Source: Flavobacterium akiainvivens (GTDB lineage Bacteria > Bacteroidota > Bacteroidia > Flavobacteriales > Flavobacteriaceae). From it: 64,000 nucleotides of DNA. The notes beneath the pieces are model-generated. The model was not told where the DNA came from. It was given only the letters and a program-made list of their open reading frames with translations, and searched no databases. The stretch spans positions 3,554,928-3,618,927 of the forward strand of contig NZ_LIYD01000005.1 in assembly GCF_001278115.1 (NCBI RefSeq). The letters run 5' to 3'. This document shows positions 17,429-26,654 of the stretch, one piece after another. Position numbers and translations under genes: made by a program. The stretch's first letter is position 1. The number at the start of each line of letters is the position of its first letter.

Positions 17429-18403
17429 ATGCAGTCCATAGCTCATTACCATCAGGTGGTAACCCAGTATTTTGAAGCCTTAGCGCTCGAAAAGCAACCC
17501 CAAAACCTTTATGACCCCATACAGTATATATTATCGTTAGGCGGAAAGCGCATTCGCCCCGTATTAACACTTATGGCAGCAGAGGTTTTTGGTGCCGATT
17601 GCCGCGAGGCTTTACCGGCAGCGGTAGCGGTAGAGGTGTTTCATAACTTTTCGCTGGTGCATGACGATATTATGGATGATGCCCCACTGCGCCGTGGTAA
17701 CCAGACCGTGCATGAAAAATGGGATATAAACACCGCTATACTTAGTGGGGATGCCATGCTTATACTGGCCTACCAGTATTTTGAGCAGTATGAGCCGCAA
17801 ACATTCCGTGATTTGGCAAAGCTGTTTAGTAAAACGGCCCTTGAGGTGTGCGAAGGCCAGCAATGGGATGTGGATTTTGAAACCCGTACTGATGTTACCG
17901 AGGCCGAGTACCTTAAAATGATTGAGTATAAAACTGCGGTTTTAGTAGGTGCCGCCATGAAAATGGGCGGTATTGTGGCGCAAACATCTGAAGAAAACTG
18001 TAGCCTGATATACGACTTTGGCCGTAGCCTGGGTATTGCCTTCCAGCTTCAGGATGATTACCTGGATGCTTTTGGCGACCCGGAAACCTTTGGTAAGCAG
18101 GTGGGGGGCGATATTATTGAAAACAAAAAGACGTTCCTGTATCTTAAAGCTTTAGAATTAGGTAGTGCCGATGACAAAGAAATTCTTAAAGAATGGTTTG
18201 AGGCGCAGCCAGATGACCCGGCCCAGAAAATAGCCGATATAAAGGCGGTTTTTGTTGCAAGTGGTGCCGATGCCGCTACTAAAAAAGCTATTGAAGAGTA
18301 TACATTGAGTGCATTCGCCCTGCTGGAAGAAATGGATATTGCCGAAGACAAGAAGCAAATGCTGCGTGCCTTTGGCGAAAACCTGATGAAACGCAGCGTA
18401 TGA
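17429..18403 (+). CDS. Polyprenyl (geranylgeranyl-type) diphosphate synthase
   Basis: 324 residues, a trans-isoprenyl diphosphate synthase that condenses isopentenyl diphosphate with allylic primers. It has GGKRIRP (38-44), the first Asp-rich motif DDIMD (79-83) with following APLRRG, the second DDYLD (209-213) in AFQLQDDYLDAFGD, and KKTFLYLKAL before it. It supplies quinone or undecaprenyl-type precursors; chain length cannot be fixed by eye. It overlaps the next small gene by 4 nt (ATGA), so the two are co-translated. Confidence 0.93.
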   Translation: MQSIAHYHQVVTQYFEALALEKQPQNLYDPIQYILSLGGKRIRPVLTLMAAEVFGADCREALPAAVAVEVFHNFSLVHDDIMDDAPLRRGNQTVHEKWDINTAILSGDAMLILAYQYFEQYEPQTFRDLAKLFSKTALEVCEGQQWDVDFETRTDVTEAEYLKMIEYKTAVLVGAAMKMGGIVAQTSEENCSLIYDFGRSLGIAFQLQDDYLDAFGDPETFGKQVGGDIIENKKTFLYLKALELGSADDKEILKEWFEAQPDDPAQKIADIKAVFVASGADAATKKAIEEYTLSAFALLEEMDIAEDKKQMLRAFGENLMKRSV

Positions 18404-18753
18404 CGTTTACACCTCCGCAAAATACCGACCTGCTGTTAAGTGAAGCCCAAAAGGAACAGCTTTACATAAAACTTATTGAGCAGCTTAATAAAGATTTTAA
18501 CCTGGCAAACGAGCCGGTTGATTTCGCGTCTGATACTACGCCAATTGCGTTAAAGCTGGGCTTACAGGAAAAGATTTTTAAGCTTATAAACCATAAGTTT
18601 GCCGAATACCTTAACCTGCTCTATATTATAGACGTGCCCGAAAAAGATATAAAAGCCCTTAACGGTGCCGATATTGCCGACCTGAGCGAGCAGGTTGCTT
18701 TTTTGCTCTTAAAAAGGGAGTGGCAAAAAGTATGGTTTAGGAACCGGTATTAG
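18400..18753 (+). CDS. Conserved small protein of unknown function
   Basis: 117 residues with no signal peptide or membrane segment and a mixed helical composition. Notable stretches are LSEAQKEQLYIKLIEQLNKDF near the N-terminus (residues 14-34) and LLLKREWQKVWFRNRY at the C-terminus. It starts inside the stop codon of the polyprenyl synthase gene (ATGA overlap), which argues that it is real and translated at a linked rate. No domain was recognised. It could be an accessory or partner of the synthase, but that is inference from position only. Confidence 0.75.
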   Translation: MTFTPPQNTDLLLSEAQKEQLYIKLIEQLNKDFNLANEPVDFASDTTPIALKLGLQEKIFKLINHKFAEYLNLLYIIDVPEKDIKALNGADIADLSEQVAFLLLKREWQKVWFRNRY

Positions 18754-18757
18754 TTTA

Positions 18758-18828
18758 GATGGAATACGGGTGATTTAGATTTAAGAATCCGTGTAAATCC
18801 GCTCCATCCGTTTTATCCGCGTTCCATC
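18758..18828. repeat. ATCCG-phased repeat element between convergent genes
   Basis: A 71-bp stretch bounded by GATGGAA (18758-18764) and its complement TTCCATC (18822-18828). Inside, ATCCG occurs at 18787, 18797, 18806 and 18815, spaced 10, 9 and 9 bp. It lies between two converging genes and could serve as a shared terminator-like structure, or be a copy of a dispersed intergenic repeat. Confidence 0.55.
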
Positions 18829-18832
18829 TTCC

Positions 18833-19396
18833 TTAAAAATACACCCTTATAAACGGCATAAAGGCATCGCTGTACACGTAGTCGCGTTCGTTAAACAGTA
18901 CGTTGTATCGCACGCCAACCACCACATTGCCGGTGTTATAACCTGCGCCCACAAATAATGCGGTATTCCAGAAATTCCTTTCACGTGATGCTGTATATCC
19001 GGGATATGCAGGTTCAGGTACATTGTAGTTGTCATCATAAGTCAGGTTAACGCGCAGTTGCTCTACCTCGGCAGATAGCTGTATTTCCGGTATTGGGTTA
19101 AAAAGCCCTATCAGGCTGCCGCCATAAATCCAAGAATCATAAAAATACTTCTGGCGTACATAGCTGCCCTGTAAACCTGCGCCTGCGGCCACATATTCGT
19201 TAAACTGGTATATGGCTCCGGGGGCTACCATAACATCGGTATACCCATTGCCGAAAGAAGCGCCTAAGCCACCACCAAAGCGCACGTGGCTCCAAAAGTC
19301 AGAGCCGTCATCCTGTGCCTGTACTGTTGTAAAAGTCAGTACAAATAGTGCCGGTAAGCAAAATTTTGTTAAATAAATTATAAAGCTTCTTTTCAT
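18833..19396 (-). CDS. Small outer-membrane beta-barrel protein
   Basis: About 187 residues from MKRSFII. A signal peptide ends near TTVQAQ, then come alternating aromatic/glycine-rich strands (VRFGGGLGASFGNGY, AAGAGLQGSYVRQKYF, NTALFVGAGYNTGN) and a terminal aromatic strand ending FIRVYF, as in outer-membrane barrels. Eight strands would fit the length. Homologues beside sucA are sometimes mislabelled alpha-ketoglutarate decarboxylase because of that neighbour; nothing in this sequence supports an enzyme. It is divergent from sucA. The ATG at 19408 is possible but adds only MEPA. Confidence 0.78.
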   Translation of the reverse strand: MKRSFIIYLTKFCLPALFVLTFTTVQAQDDGSDFWSHVRFGGGLGASFGNGYTDVMVAPGAIYQFNEYVAAGAGLQGSYVRQKYFYDSWIYGGSLIGLFNPIPEIQLSAEVEQLRVNLTYDDNYNVPEPAYPGYTASRERNFWNTALFVGAGYNTGNVVVGVRYNVLFNERDYVYSDAFMPFIRVYF

Positions 19397-19441
19397 AGCG
19401 GGCTCCATGTATATTTGGTAAGCATAAATATATAAAAATCG

Positions 19442-19472
19442 TTGAAAGATTATTACAAATAATGTACTTTTG
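19442..19472 (+). promoter_or_regulatory. Promoter of sucAB
   Basis: TTG (19442-19444), 20-nt spacer, TACTTTTG (19465-19472), an exact TAnnTTTG. It leaves a leader of about 35 nt before the ATG at 19512. Confidence 0.65.
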
Positions 19473-19511
19473 CATAAAATTTTATAACACCACCGTCACA
19501 AACACATAGGT

Positions 19512-22313
19512 ATGGACAGGTTTTCCTTTTTAAATGCAGCTAATACTGCTTTTTTCGCTGATTTATACGATCAATATATTGAAAATCCCGACAGCGTAGA
19601 ACCAAGCTGGAGGGCCTTTTTCCAGGGGTTTGATTTTGCTGCTTCTGATTATGGTTCAGGAGCTTCAGAATACCAAAACGCACCGGCTGCTGCGCCACAG
19701 GCCGCTCCGGCACCCCAAAACCCCGTTTCAGACTATTCAGGCATCCCTGAAAAGCTGCAAAAAGAATTTAAGGTACTTAGCCTTATTGAAGGGTACCGCA
19801 CCCGTGGACACCTTTTTACCAAAACCAACCCTGTAAGGGAGCGCCGCACATTTACCCCAACTTTAGAGCTTGAAAACTTTGGCCTTACCAGTGCCGACCT
19901 TAACACCACGTTTGACGCCGGTAAAGAGGTGGGCCTTGAAAATGCTACCCTTGCGCAAATTGTAGACCACCTGCAAAAAGTGTACTGTGGCCACATAGGG
20001 GTTGAGTATATGTACATCCGCGACCCTAAAACAAGACAATGGATACAAAACAGGCTAAGCAAAAACCACAACCAGCCTGATTTTAACGCTGAGCAAAAGA
20101 AAGCCATACTTGGCAAGCTTAACGAGGCGGTTTCTTTCGAAAACTTCCTTCATACAAAATATGTAGGCCAAAAACGTTTCTCGCTTGAGGGTGGAGAATC
20201 TTTAATCCCGGCTATGGATGCCCTTATTGAGGCTGCTGCCGAACAGGGTGTTGAGCAGTTTGTTATGGGTATGGCACACCGCGGCCGCCTTAACGTGCTG
20301 GCTAACGTGTTTGGCAAAAACACATCAGACATCTTCAGCGAGTTTGACGGTAAAGATTATGATGATGACGCCCTTTTTGATGGCGACGTAAAATACCACC
20401 TTGGCCTTACGGCTGATAAGGTAACCAAAACCGGCAAGAAAATAAACATTAACCTTGCACCAAACCCGTCTCACCTTGAAACGGTAGGTGCTGTTATAGA
20501 GGGTATTGCCCGTGCCAAGCAAGACAGGCATTTTCCTGAAGATAACAAAAAGGTACTGCCTATTGCCCTTCATGGTGATGCAGCTGTGGCAGGACAGGGT
20601 ATTGTGTATGAAATTGTACAGATGGCCAAGCTTGATGGCTACAAAACCGGTGGTACTATTCACGTGGTGATAAACAACCAGGTGGGCTTTACTACAAACT
20701 ACCTTGATGCCCGTTCATCTACATACTGTACAGATATTGCAAAGGTTACGCTTTCGCCGGTACTTCACGTAAATGCCGATGATGCCGAGGCTGTAGTGCA
20801 TGCCACGCTTTTTGCGCTTGATTACCGTATGGAGTTTGGTACAGATGTGTTTATTGACCTGTTGGGTTACCGTAAATACGGCCACAACGAGGGCGATGAG
20901 CCACGTTTTACACAGCCTAAACTGTACAAAATCATTGCCAAGCATAAAAACCCACGCGACCTGTATGCCGAAACCCTTTTGGCAAACGGCGTTATTGAGA
21001 AAGATTATGTTTCGGGCCTTGAAAAAGAATATAAAGATAAGCTGGAGCAAAACCTTGAGGCTTCGCGCAAGCGCGACCTTACGGTAATAACCCCGTTCAT
21101 GCAAAATGAGTGGGAAGGCTATGCACAGGCTGATGCCGATAAAATGCTTCAGAAGGTTAATACCGCTTTCAGCAGGGAAATGCTTGACGAAATAGGTAAA
21201 ACCATTACTGAGCTTCCGTCAGACAAGAAATTCCTGAATAAGATTACCAAGCTTATAGGCGACCGTAAAAACATGTATGAAACCGATAAGCTGGACTGGG
21301 CAATGGGCGAACTGCTTGCCTATGGCACACTGCTTACCGAAGGTTTTGACGTACGCATAAGCGGCCAGGACGTTGAGAGGGGTACTTTCTCGCACCGCCA
21401 TGCTGTTATTAAGGTTGAAGAAAGCGAAGAAGAAGTAACGCTACTTAATACCCTGAAAGACCAGAACGGTAAATTCCATATTTACAACTCACTGCTTTCA
21501 GAATATGGTGTTGTGGGCTTTGACTATGGTTATGCCCTTGCCAGCCCTAAAACGCTAACCATTTGGGAAGCCCAGTTTGGCGACTTCTCTAACGGTGCGC
21601 AAATTATGATAGACCAGTACATTAGTGCTGCCGAAGATAAATGGAACAACCAGAACGGCCTTGTATTCCTGCTTCCCCACGGCTATGAAGGCCAGGGTGC
21701 AGAGCACAGCAGCGCCCGTATGGAGCGTTACCTGCAACTGTGTGCCAACCACAATATGTATGTGGCAGACTGTACCACACCGGCTAACTTCTTCCACCTG
21801 TTAAGGAGGCAAATGAAGACTGATTTCCGCAAGCCGCTTATTGTGTTTACACCTAAGAGCCTGCTGCGCCACCCATCTGTAGTATCTACTGTAGATGAGC
21901 TTGCTAACGGCAGCTTCCAGGAAGTGCTGGATGACCCAATTGCAGATCCTAAAAAGGTAAAAACCCTTGTGTTCTGTACCGGTAAGTTCTACTATGACCT
22001 TGTAGCCGAGCGTGAAAACCTTAAGCGTGACGACGTAGCGTTTGTACGCCTTGAGCAGCTGTTCCCGCTGCCAATAGAACAAATTAAAGCCGTTCTTGCA
22101 AAATATACCAATGCCGATGATTTTGTTTGGGCACAGGAAGAACCACGCAACATGGGTGCTTACAGCTACATGCTTATGAACTTTACTGAGGTTAAGCTTC
22201 GTGTGGCATCGCTTAAAGCATACAGTGCGCCTGCCGCAGGTAGCTCAAGCCGTGCTAAAAAACGCCATGCTGCTGCCATTGCCATGGTTTTTGACAAGAA
22301 CTTGTTCAATTAA
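19512..22313 (+). CDS. sucA: 2-oxoglutarate dehydrogenase E1 component
   Basis: 933 residues, full length for SucA/OdhA. The TPP-dependent E1 decarboxylates 2-oxoglutarate in the TCA cycle and transfers the succinyl group to the E2 lipoyl arm. Visible features are the N-terminal E2-binding helix (FLNAANTAFFADLYDQYI), a Pro/Ala linker (about 55-75), HRGRLNVLANV, the diphosphate-binding GDAAVAGQGIVYE region, NNQVGFTTN, the transketolase-like half with LPHGYEGQGAEHSSARMERYLQ (within about 718-740), and the C-terminal domain ending in AMVFDKNLFN. It is followed after 48 nt by sucB. E3 is not in this window. Confidence 0.97.
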   Translation: MDRFSFLNAANTAFFADLYDQYIENPDSVEPSWRAFFQGFDFAASDYGSGASEYQNAPAAAPQAAPAPQNPVSDYSGIPEKLQKEFKVLSLIEGYRTRGHLFTKTNPVRERRTFTPTLELENFGLTSADLNTTFDAGKEVGLENATLAQIVDHLQKVYCGHIGVEYMYIRDPKTRQWIQNRLSKNHNQPDFNAEQKKAILGKLNEAVSFENFLHTKYVGQKRFSLEGGESLIPAMDALIEAAAEQGVEQFVMGMAHRGRLNVLANVFGKNTSDIFSEFDGKDYDDDALFDGDVKYHLGLTADKVTKTGKKININLAPNPSHLETVGAVIEGIARAKQDRHFPEDNKKVLPIALHGDAAVAGQGIVYEIVQMAKLDGYKTGGTIHVVINNQVGFTTNYLDARSSTYCTDIAKVTLSPVLHVNADDAEAVVHATLFALDYRMEFGTDVFIDLLGYRKYGHNEGDEPRFTQPKLYKIIAKHKNPRDLYAETLLANGVIEKDYVSGLEKEYKDKLEQNLEASRKRDLTVITPFMQNEWEGYAQADADKMLQKVNTAFSREMLDEIGKTITELPSDKKFLNKITKLIGDRKNMYETDKLDWAMGELLAYGTLLTEGFDVRISGQDVERGTFSHRHAVIKVEESEEEVTLLNTLKDQNGKFHIYNSLLSEYGVVGFDYGYALASPKTLTIWEAQFGDFSNGAQIMIDQYISAAEDKWNNQNGLVFLLPHGYEGQGAEHSSARMERYLQLCANHNMYVADCTTPANFFHLLRRQMKTDFRKPLIVFTPKSLLRHPSVVSTVDELANGSFQEVLDDPIADPKKVKTLVFCTGKFYYDLVAERENLKRDDVAFVRLEQLFPLPIEQIKAVLAKYTNADDFVWAQEEPRNMGAYSYMLMNFTEVKLRVASLKAYSAPAAGSSSRAKKRHAAAIAMVFDKNLFN

Positions 22314-22361
22314 TTGTAAATTTGACTCAATAATATACAACACCAATAAAATTATACTGAT

Positions 22362-23591
22362 ATGATTTTAGAAATGAAAGTTCCCTCGCCGGGGGAATCG
22401 ATTACCGAAGTGGAAATAGCCACGTGGCTTGTAAAAGATGGCGACTACGTTGAAAAAGACCAGGCCATTGCCGAGGTAGATTCAGACAAAGCCACGCTTG
22501 AGCTTCCTGCCGAGGCCAGCGGTGTTATTACCCTTAAGGCTGAAGAAGGCGACGCTGTAAAAGTGGGCCAGGTAGTATGCCTTATAGACACAGATGCAGC
22601 CAAGCCAGATGGCGCTGCCCCTGCTAAAGAAGAAGCCCCTAAGGCTGAAGAGAAAAAAGAGGAGCCTAAGAAAGAAGAGCCTAAGGCTGCCCCTGCTGCT
22701 GAAAAAACGTATGCTACAGGTGCACCGTCTCCTGCTGCTAAAAAAATACTTGACGAAAAGAACATAGACCCTGCAACCGTAAGCGGTACAGGCAAAGGCG
22801 GCCGCGTTACTAAAGACGATGCCGTTAACGCAAAAGCTTCTATGGGTACGCCTACAGGCGGTAGCCGCAGTTCTGAGCGTTCTAAGCTGTCTATGCTGCG
22901 CCGCAAAGTGGCTGAGCGCCTTGTTGCTGCCAAGAACGAAACCGCTATGCTTACCACGTTTAACGAGGTAAACATGACACCTATAAACAACATCCGTAAC
23001 GAGTATAAAGACGCATTTAAGGCCAAACACGGTGGTGTAAGCCTTGGTTATATGTCGTTCTTTACAAAAGCCGTTACAAGGGCGCTAAAACTGTTCCCTG
23101 ATGTTAACTCAATGATTGACGGCGACTTTAAAGAAACCTACGATTTTGCCGATATCTCTATTGCGGTATCAGGCCCTAAAGGCCTTATGGTGCCGGTTGT
23201 AAGGAATGCCGAAACGCTTACCTTCCGCGGTATTGAGGCTGAAATTAAGCGCCTTGCCCTTCGCGCCCGCGACGGACAAATAACTGTAGATGATATGACC
23301 GGTGGTACATTTACCATCACTAACGGTGGTGTATTTGGCAGTATGCTTTCTACACCTATCATCAACCCTCCGCAATCAGGCATCTTGGGTATGCACAACA
23401 TTATAGAGCGCCCAATTGCTGTAAACGGTAAGGTAGAGATACACCCAATGATGTATGTGGCTCTTTCTTATGACCACAGGATTATTGACGGACGTGAGTC
23501 GGTTGGTTTCCTTGTGGCGGTTAAAGAAGCTCTTGAAAACCCAATGGAACTCCTTATGGACAACAATCCTAAGAAAGCGCTTGAGCTATAG
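22362..23591 (+). CDS. sucB: Dihydrolipoyl succinyltransferase, E2 of 2-oxoglutarate dehydrogenase
   Basis: 409 residues. One lipoyl domain (1-80, lipoyl Lys43 in VDSDKATLEL), an Ala/Lys/Glu-rich flexible linker (about 85-118), the E1/E3-binding domain (about 122-158, SPAAKKILDEKNIDP), a second short linker, and the catalytic acyltransferase core (about 175-409) with His372 and Asp376 in SYDHRIIDG. It moves the succinyl group to CoA as the core of the complex. It is in one transcript with sucA and ends at a strong terminator. Confidence 0.97.
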   Translation: MILEMKVPSPGESITEVEIATWLVKDGDYVEKDQAIAEVDSDKATLELPAEASGVITLKAEEGDAVKVGQVVCLIDTDAAKPDGAAPAKEEAPKAEEKKEEPKKEEPKAAPAAEKTYATGAPSPAAKKILDEKNIDPATVSGTGKGGRVTKDDAVNAKASMGTPTGGSRSSERSKLSMLRRKVAERLVAAKNETAMLTTFNEVNMTPINNIRNEYKDAFKAKHGGVSLGYMSFFTKAVTRALKLFPDVNSMIDGDFKETYDFADISIAVSGPKGLMVPVVRNAETLTFRGIEAEIKRLALRARDGQITVDDMTGGTFTITNGGVFGSMLSTPIINPPQSGILGMHNIIERPIAVNGKVEIHPMMYVALSYDHRIIDGRESVGFLVAVKEALENPMELLMDNNPKKALEL

Positions 23592-23612
23592 TAAGCTAAG
23601 CTTTTAAATATA

Positions 23613-23641
23613 AAACCCCGCTCAGGAAACTGGCGGGGTTT
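23613..23641 (+). terminator. Terminator of sucAB
   Basis: AAACCCCGC (23613-23621) pairs with GCGGGGTTT (23633-23641), followed by a T-rich run. Confidence 0.88.
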
Positions 23642-23673
23642 GTTTTTTTAGACTTAAGTTGCTGATTACTTGA

Positions 23674-24564
23674 TTACTCTAAATGTGCATGCAGCTCTTT
23701 ACGGTATTGCGAGGCACTCTTACCGGTTACCTCTTTAAATGACTTATTAAAGTGGCTAAAGTTGTTAAACCCACTTTCATAACTTACTTCAGATATAGGT
23801 ATGGGCTTCTCTGCCAATAGTTTGCAGGCATGTACTACCCGGTATTCATTTACAAATTGTACAAAGGTTTTATTGGTCATCTTCTTAAAGTACCTGCAAA
23901 ACGATGGTACCGTCATGCTTGCCCTTTCCGATACATCTTCTAAAGCAATAGGCTCCCTGAAATTATCCTTCACATAGTTGAATATCATGTTAATACGGTC
24001 GTTATCCTGCACCTGCGTTTCCAGAGAGAAACCTTCGGCGTTAAGCACCTTGTAATCATCGGTCTTTTCCAGTTCGTGCAGTACCGCAATCAAGGTAAGC
24101 AGGCGCTCAAAAGGCTGCTGTTTCGCCATTTTGTCCATCTTGCTGCCCAGTGCATTGCGCACCTGTGGGCCAAAGGCAATACCCCCGCGAGCCCTGGTAA
24201 ACAGTTGGGCAATGCTTTTTGTTTCAGGAAGTTGCATAAAGCTATCGCCCAAAAAGTCAGGCTTCATTTGTATAACAATCTCGTTCATGTTGCCTGTAGT
24301 ATCATCAGTAAAGCCGCAGTGGGGCAGGTTGCTGCCTATGAGTATCAAGTCGCCATCAGTATAATAGCTTATGTGGCTGCCTATCTGTCGTTTACCCGAA
24401 CCCCCGTTAACAAAAACCAGCTCAACCTCCGGGTGGTAGTGCCACACGTGTGCCTTAAGGTTAGCATTGCGGCTGAAGTTTATATAGGCAAAACTACTGC
24501 CAAAAGAAGGCTCAACTACCTCAAGGGCAGGCTTTAAAAATTTTGTTTTGAGTTGCGGTTTCAT
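23674..24564 (-). CDS. AraC family transcriptional regulator with cupin sensor
   Basis: 296 residues: an N-terminal cupin (about 25-140, containing AHVWHYHPEVELVFVNGGSG, the usual small-molecule pocket signature) and a C-terminal double helix-turn-helix of AraC/XylS type (about 195-292, IALEDVSERASMTVPSFCRY and SEVSYESGFNNFSHFNKSFK). It is likely a sugar-responsive activator. It is divergent from the secreted protein gene at 24732. The next regulated candidate is the Gfo/Idh/MocA dehydrogenase at 25377, but no operator was identified. Confidence 0.92.
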   Translation of the reverse strand: MKPQLKTKFLKPALEVVEPSFGSSFAYINFSRNANLKAHVWHYHPEVELVFVNGGSGKRQIGSHISYYTDGDLILIGSNLPHCGFTDDTTGNMNEIVIQMKPDFLGDSFMQLPETKSIAQLFTRARGGIAFGPQVRNALGSKMDKMAKQQPFERLLTLIAVLHELEKTDDYKVLNAEGFSLETQVQDNDRINMIFNYVKDNFREPIALEDVSERASMTVPSFCRYFKKMTNKTFVQFVNEYRVVHACKLLAEKPIPISEVSYESGFNNFSHFNKSFKEVTGKSASQYRKELHAHLE

Positions 24565-24731
24565 AGTGTAAAGGTAGCTAAAAAGGTGTCATTTTTGCCT
24601 AAATTAACAATAAAACGTTTTCGTAAGGTTAATATTGCATATAATGTTGTAAATATTGATGTAACACTTTCTTTAGTGTGTGTGTAATTTAGCAGTGTTA
24701 AAATTACTCAACCCAATAAACAGTAGAAGTT

Positions 24732-25319
24732 ATGAAAAGTGTAATGAAATTAGGAGTGGCCATAGCAGTGTTCTTTATATCATTTGCAGGCCGTGCAAAC
24801 GACGCTAAACTATCAGTTAGGGTAAAAGAAGGTGCAGGTAAGGTAGTTAGCTTTGCCGTAGTAGATGCTAAAAATGTTCACGTTGCAATATATGCCAAAG
24901 ACGGCGCAGTGCTTTTTGACGAAAACCTGAAAGGTAAAGAGGGCAAAATCAGCAGGACGTATGACCTGACTGCGTTCCCTTCAGGAGTTTACTTCCTTGA
25001 AACTGAGACAGGTGTAAAAGTATCCCGCCACCAGATTACTATTGCAGATAAAACCGCTACCATAAGCGAAACTGTAGCCGAGGTGCTTAAGCCTGTGGTT
25101 GCTAACGAAAATGGTGTGCTAAGCGTTAACATTAAAGGTACAGAAACACCTGTAGGTATTAAAATGTTTGATGAAAACAACAACGAACTGTATGCTGAAA
25201 CCTTTGACGGCCAGTCTGTTGCTAAGAAATTCGACATTAAAAATACCACAGCAAGAAATATCACGCTGGTAATGAGCTACAACGACAAAACGTTTGTAGA
25301 AACCATTGCAGCGCGTTAA
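24732..25319 (+). CDS. Secreted protein of unknown function with two beta-sandwich-like repeats
   Basis: 195 residues with a signal peptide (MKSVMKLGVAIAVFFISFAGRA), then two halves of similar plan. In each, a strand-rich segment (VHVAIYAKDGAVLFDENLKG at about 50-69; VGIKMFDENNNELYAETFDG at about 142-161) is followed by a Lys/Phe-rich strand. The first half ends in FPSGVYFLETETG, resembling the YxLPSGxYxL pattern of T9SS sorting domains, but the protein does not end there, so it is not a sorting signal in place. It is a single gene with its own terminator. The function is not recognised. Confidence 0.75.
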   Translation: MKSVMKLGVAIAVFFISFAGRANDAKLSVRVKEGAGKVVSFAVVDAKNVHVAIYAKDGAVLFDENLKGKEGKISRTYDLTAFPSGVYFLETETGVKVSRHQITIADKTATISETVAEVLKPVVANENGVLSVNIKGTETPVGIKMFDENNNELYAETFDGQSVAKKFDIKNTTARNITLVMSYNDKTFVETIAAR

Positions 25320-25346
25320 AAACGAGGTTTGGTTATAGCAGAAAGG

Positions 25347-25371
25347 GCTACGCTGAAAAGCGTAGCTTTTT
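25347..25371 (+). terminator. Terminator after the secreted protein gene
   Basis: GCTACGCT (25347-25354), GAAA tetraloop, AGCGTAGC (25359-25366), then TTTTT. Confidence 0.88.
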
Positions 25372-25376
25372 CATTT

Positions 25377-26357
25377 TCAGAGGTTTCCACTAATTTTATC
25401 CATAACCCAGTTGGTATGTGTGCCCGTTTGTCCGGTTGATGGGTGGGCTTTACCATGCAGTAAAGCATCCCTCATGTTGTGCACGTGGTACAGCTGTATA
25501 TTCTCAGGATGTGCTACTACAGCCTTCTTAGTACCTGATTCATTGGTTATTACAAGGGGTTCGTCTTCAAAAACGGAAAAGGTTATGGTGCCCTTGCTAC
25601 CATAAATGGTAACCTTGTCTTCGCGCTGGGGTACCCCAAAGTTCCAGGTGCCGGTACCGGTAGTGCCATTTGCGTGTACCCAGCTTGCAGCCACAGCATC
25701 ATTAGCCGTATACAGCCCCTGTTGGTTCAGGCTAATACCGTTAACTTCTTTAATATCACCAAAGTAGTGTATGAAAAGGTCGAGCCCATGGCTGGCCAGG
25801 TCATCAAAATAGCCGCCTGTGGCAATGGTTCTGTCAGTACGCCAGTTGTACTCACCGCTAAGGTCTACTGGGCTGGGGACTTTAGTTAAGTGCCAGTGTA
25901 TGTGGCGTATAGCGCCAATTTCGCCATTATCTATCCATTCTTTTACCTGTAAAAAGCGCGGTAGCGACCTCCTATAATAGGCAACAAATAACGGAAGTTT
26001 CTTATCCTCAAAGGCTTGTGTAATCTCAACACACTCCTGCCAGGTGGGTGCCATGGGCTTTTCTATACAGCATGGTTTGCCGGCTGCGGCCACCTTTAGG
26101 GCGTAAAAGTGGTGAGTATCAGGGGGTGTGGCAATATAAACCGCATCAATTTCGGGGTCGTTTATAAGGGCATCGGCATCGCTGTAGTGCTTTTCCACGC
26201 CGTGGCGCAGGGCATAATCAGCGGCTTTATCAGCATCTCGGCGCATAACTGCTTTAAGTTCAAAGCCTTCTGTTTTTTGGTAGGCGGGGCCGCTTTTGCG
26301 TTCGGTAACATCGCCGCAGCCTATAATGCCCCAGCGTATGTTTTTGGGTTGTGTCAT
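25377..26357 (-). CDS. Gfo/Idh/MocA family oxidoreductase
   Basis: 326 residues. The N-terminal Rossmann fold has IIGCGDVTE (11-19); the EKP motif (99-101, CCIEKPMAP) carries the family lysine. The C-terminal alpha/beta domain has the GGYFDDLASHGLDLFIHYFG stretch with the conserved D/H pair. It is an NAD(P)-dependent sugar or inositol dehydrogenase of unknown substrate. It is a single gene; a 6-bp inverted repeat lies upstream of the start at 26404-26418. Confidence 0.9.
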   Translation of the reverse strand: MTQPKNIRWGIIGCGDVTERKSGPAYQKTEGFELKAVMRRDADKAADYALRHGVEKHYSDADALINDPEIDAVYIATPPDTHHFYALKVAAAGKPCCIEKPMAPTWQECVEITQAFEDKKLPLFVAYYRRSLPRFLQVKEWIDNGEIGAIRHIHWHLTKVPSPVDLSGEYNWRTDRTIATGGYFDDLASHGLDLFIHYFGDIKEVNGISLNQQGLYTANDAVAASWVHANGTTGTGTWNFGVPQREDKVTIYGSKGTITFSVFEDEPLVITNESGTKKAVVAHPENIQLYHVHNMRDALLHGKAHPSTGQTGTHTNWVMDKISGNL

Positions 26358-26654
26358 GGGTTGGTTATTTTTTGATAAAAATATACATTTTCTTTTATAG
26401 TTTTGGTCAATATGACCACTTTGTTTCAGCCTCCGAAAATTCTTTCAAAAACACCTTCAAAAGTGCTTAATATTTCACTTTCGGACTTTAAGATTCAAAA
26501 TGCTAAAATGTTGGATTTTTACAAGTGCCCTATCGTAAATTTACAAGTCTCGTTTTTATACATTTCGGGCATAAAAAAACCGCTTTTCTGATTTTAGAAA
26601 AGCGGCCTTAAAATATTTGCAGTGCGTTTTTTGCCCTGAAAATATTTTTCTGTG
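26358..26654. other. Intergenic region with palindrome and terminator
   Basis: Between the start of the Gfo/Idh gene and the end of the NmrA-like gene. TGGTCA-ATA-TGACCA (26404-26418) is a small inverted repeat about 47 bp upstream of the Gfo/Idh ATG, a possible operator. CCGCTTTTCT (26580-26589) and AGAAAAGCGG (26596-26605) form a hairpin followed on the minus strand by seven T residues, the terminator for the gene ending at 26655. I see no gene in the remaining AT-rich sequence. Confidence 0.6.
26580..26605 (-). terminator. Terminator of the NmrA-like gene
   Basis: 10-bp perfect stem CCGCTTTTCT / AGAAAAGCGG with a 6-nt loop, and TTTTTTT after it on the minus strand. Confidence 0.8.

Noticed and set aside
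26477..26489. TTTCACTTTCGGA shared with about 60054-60066
   Set aside because: A 13-bp match between two AT-rich gaps, without a larger common context; chance is likely.
26403..26591. 62-residue frame upstream of the NmrA-like gene terminator
   Set aside because: No ribosome-binding features, and it overlaps a terminator; likely chance.
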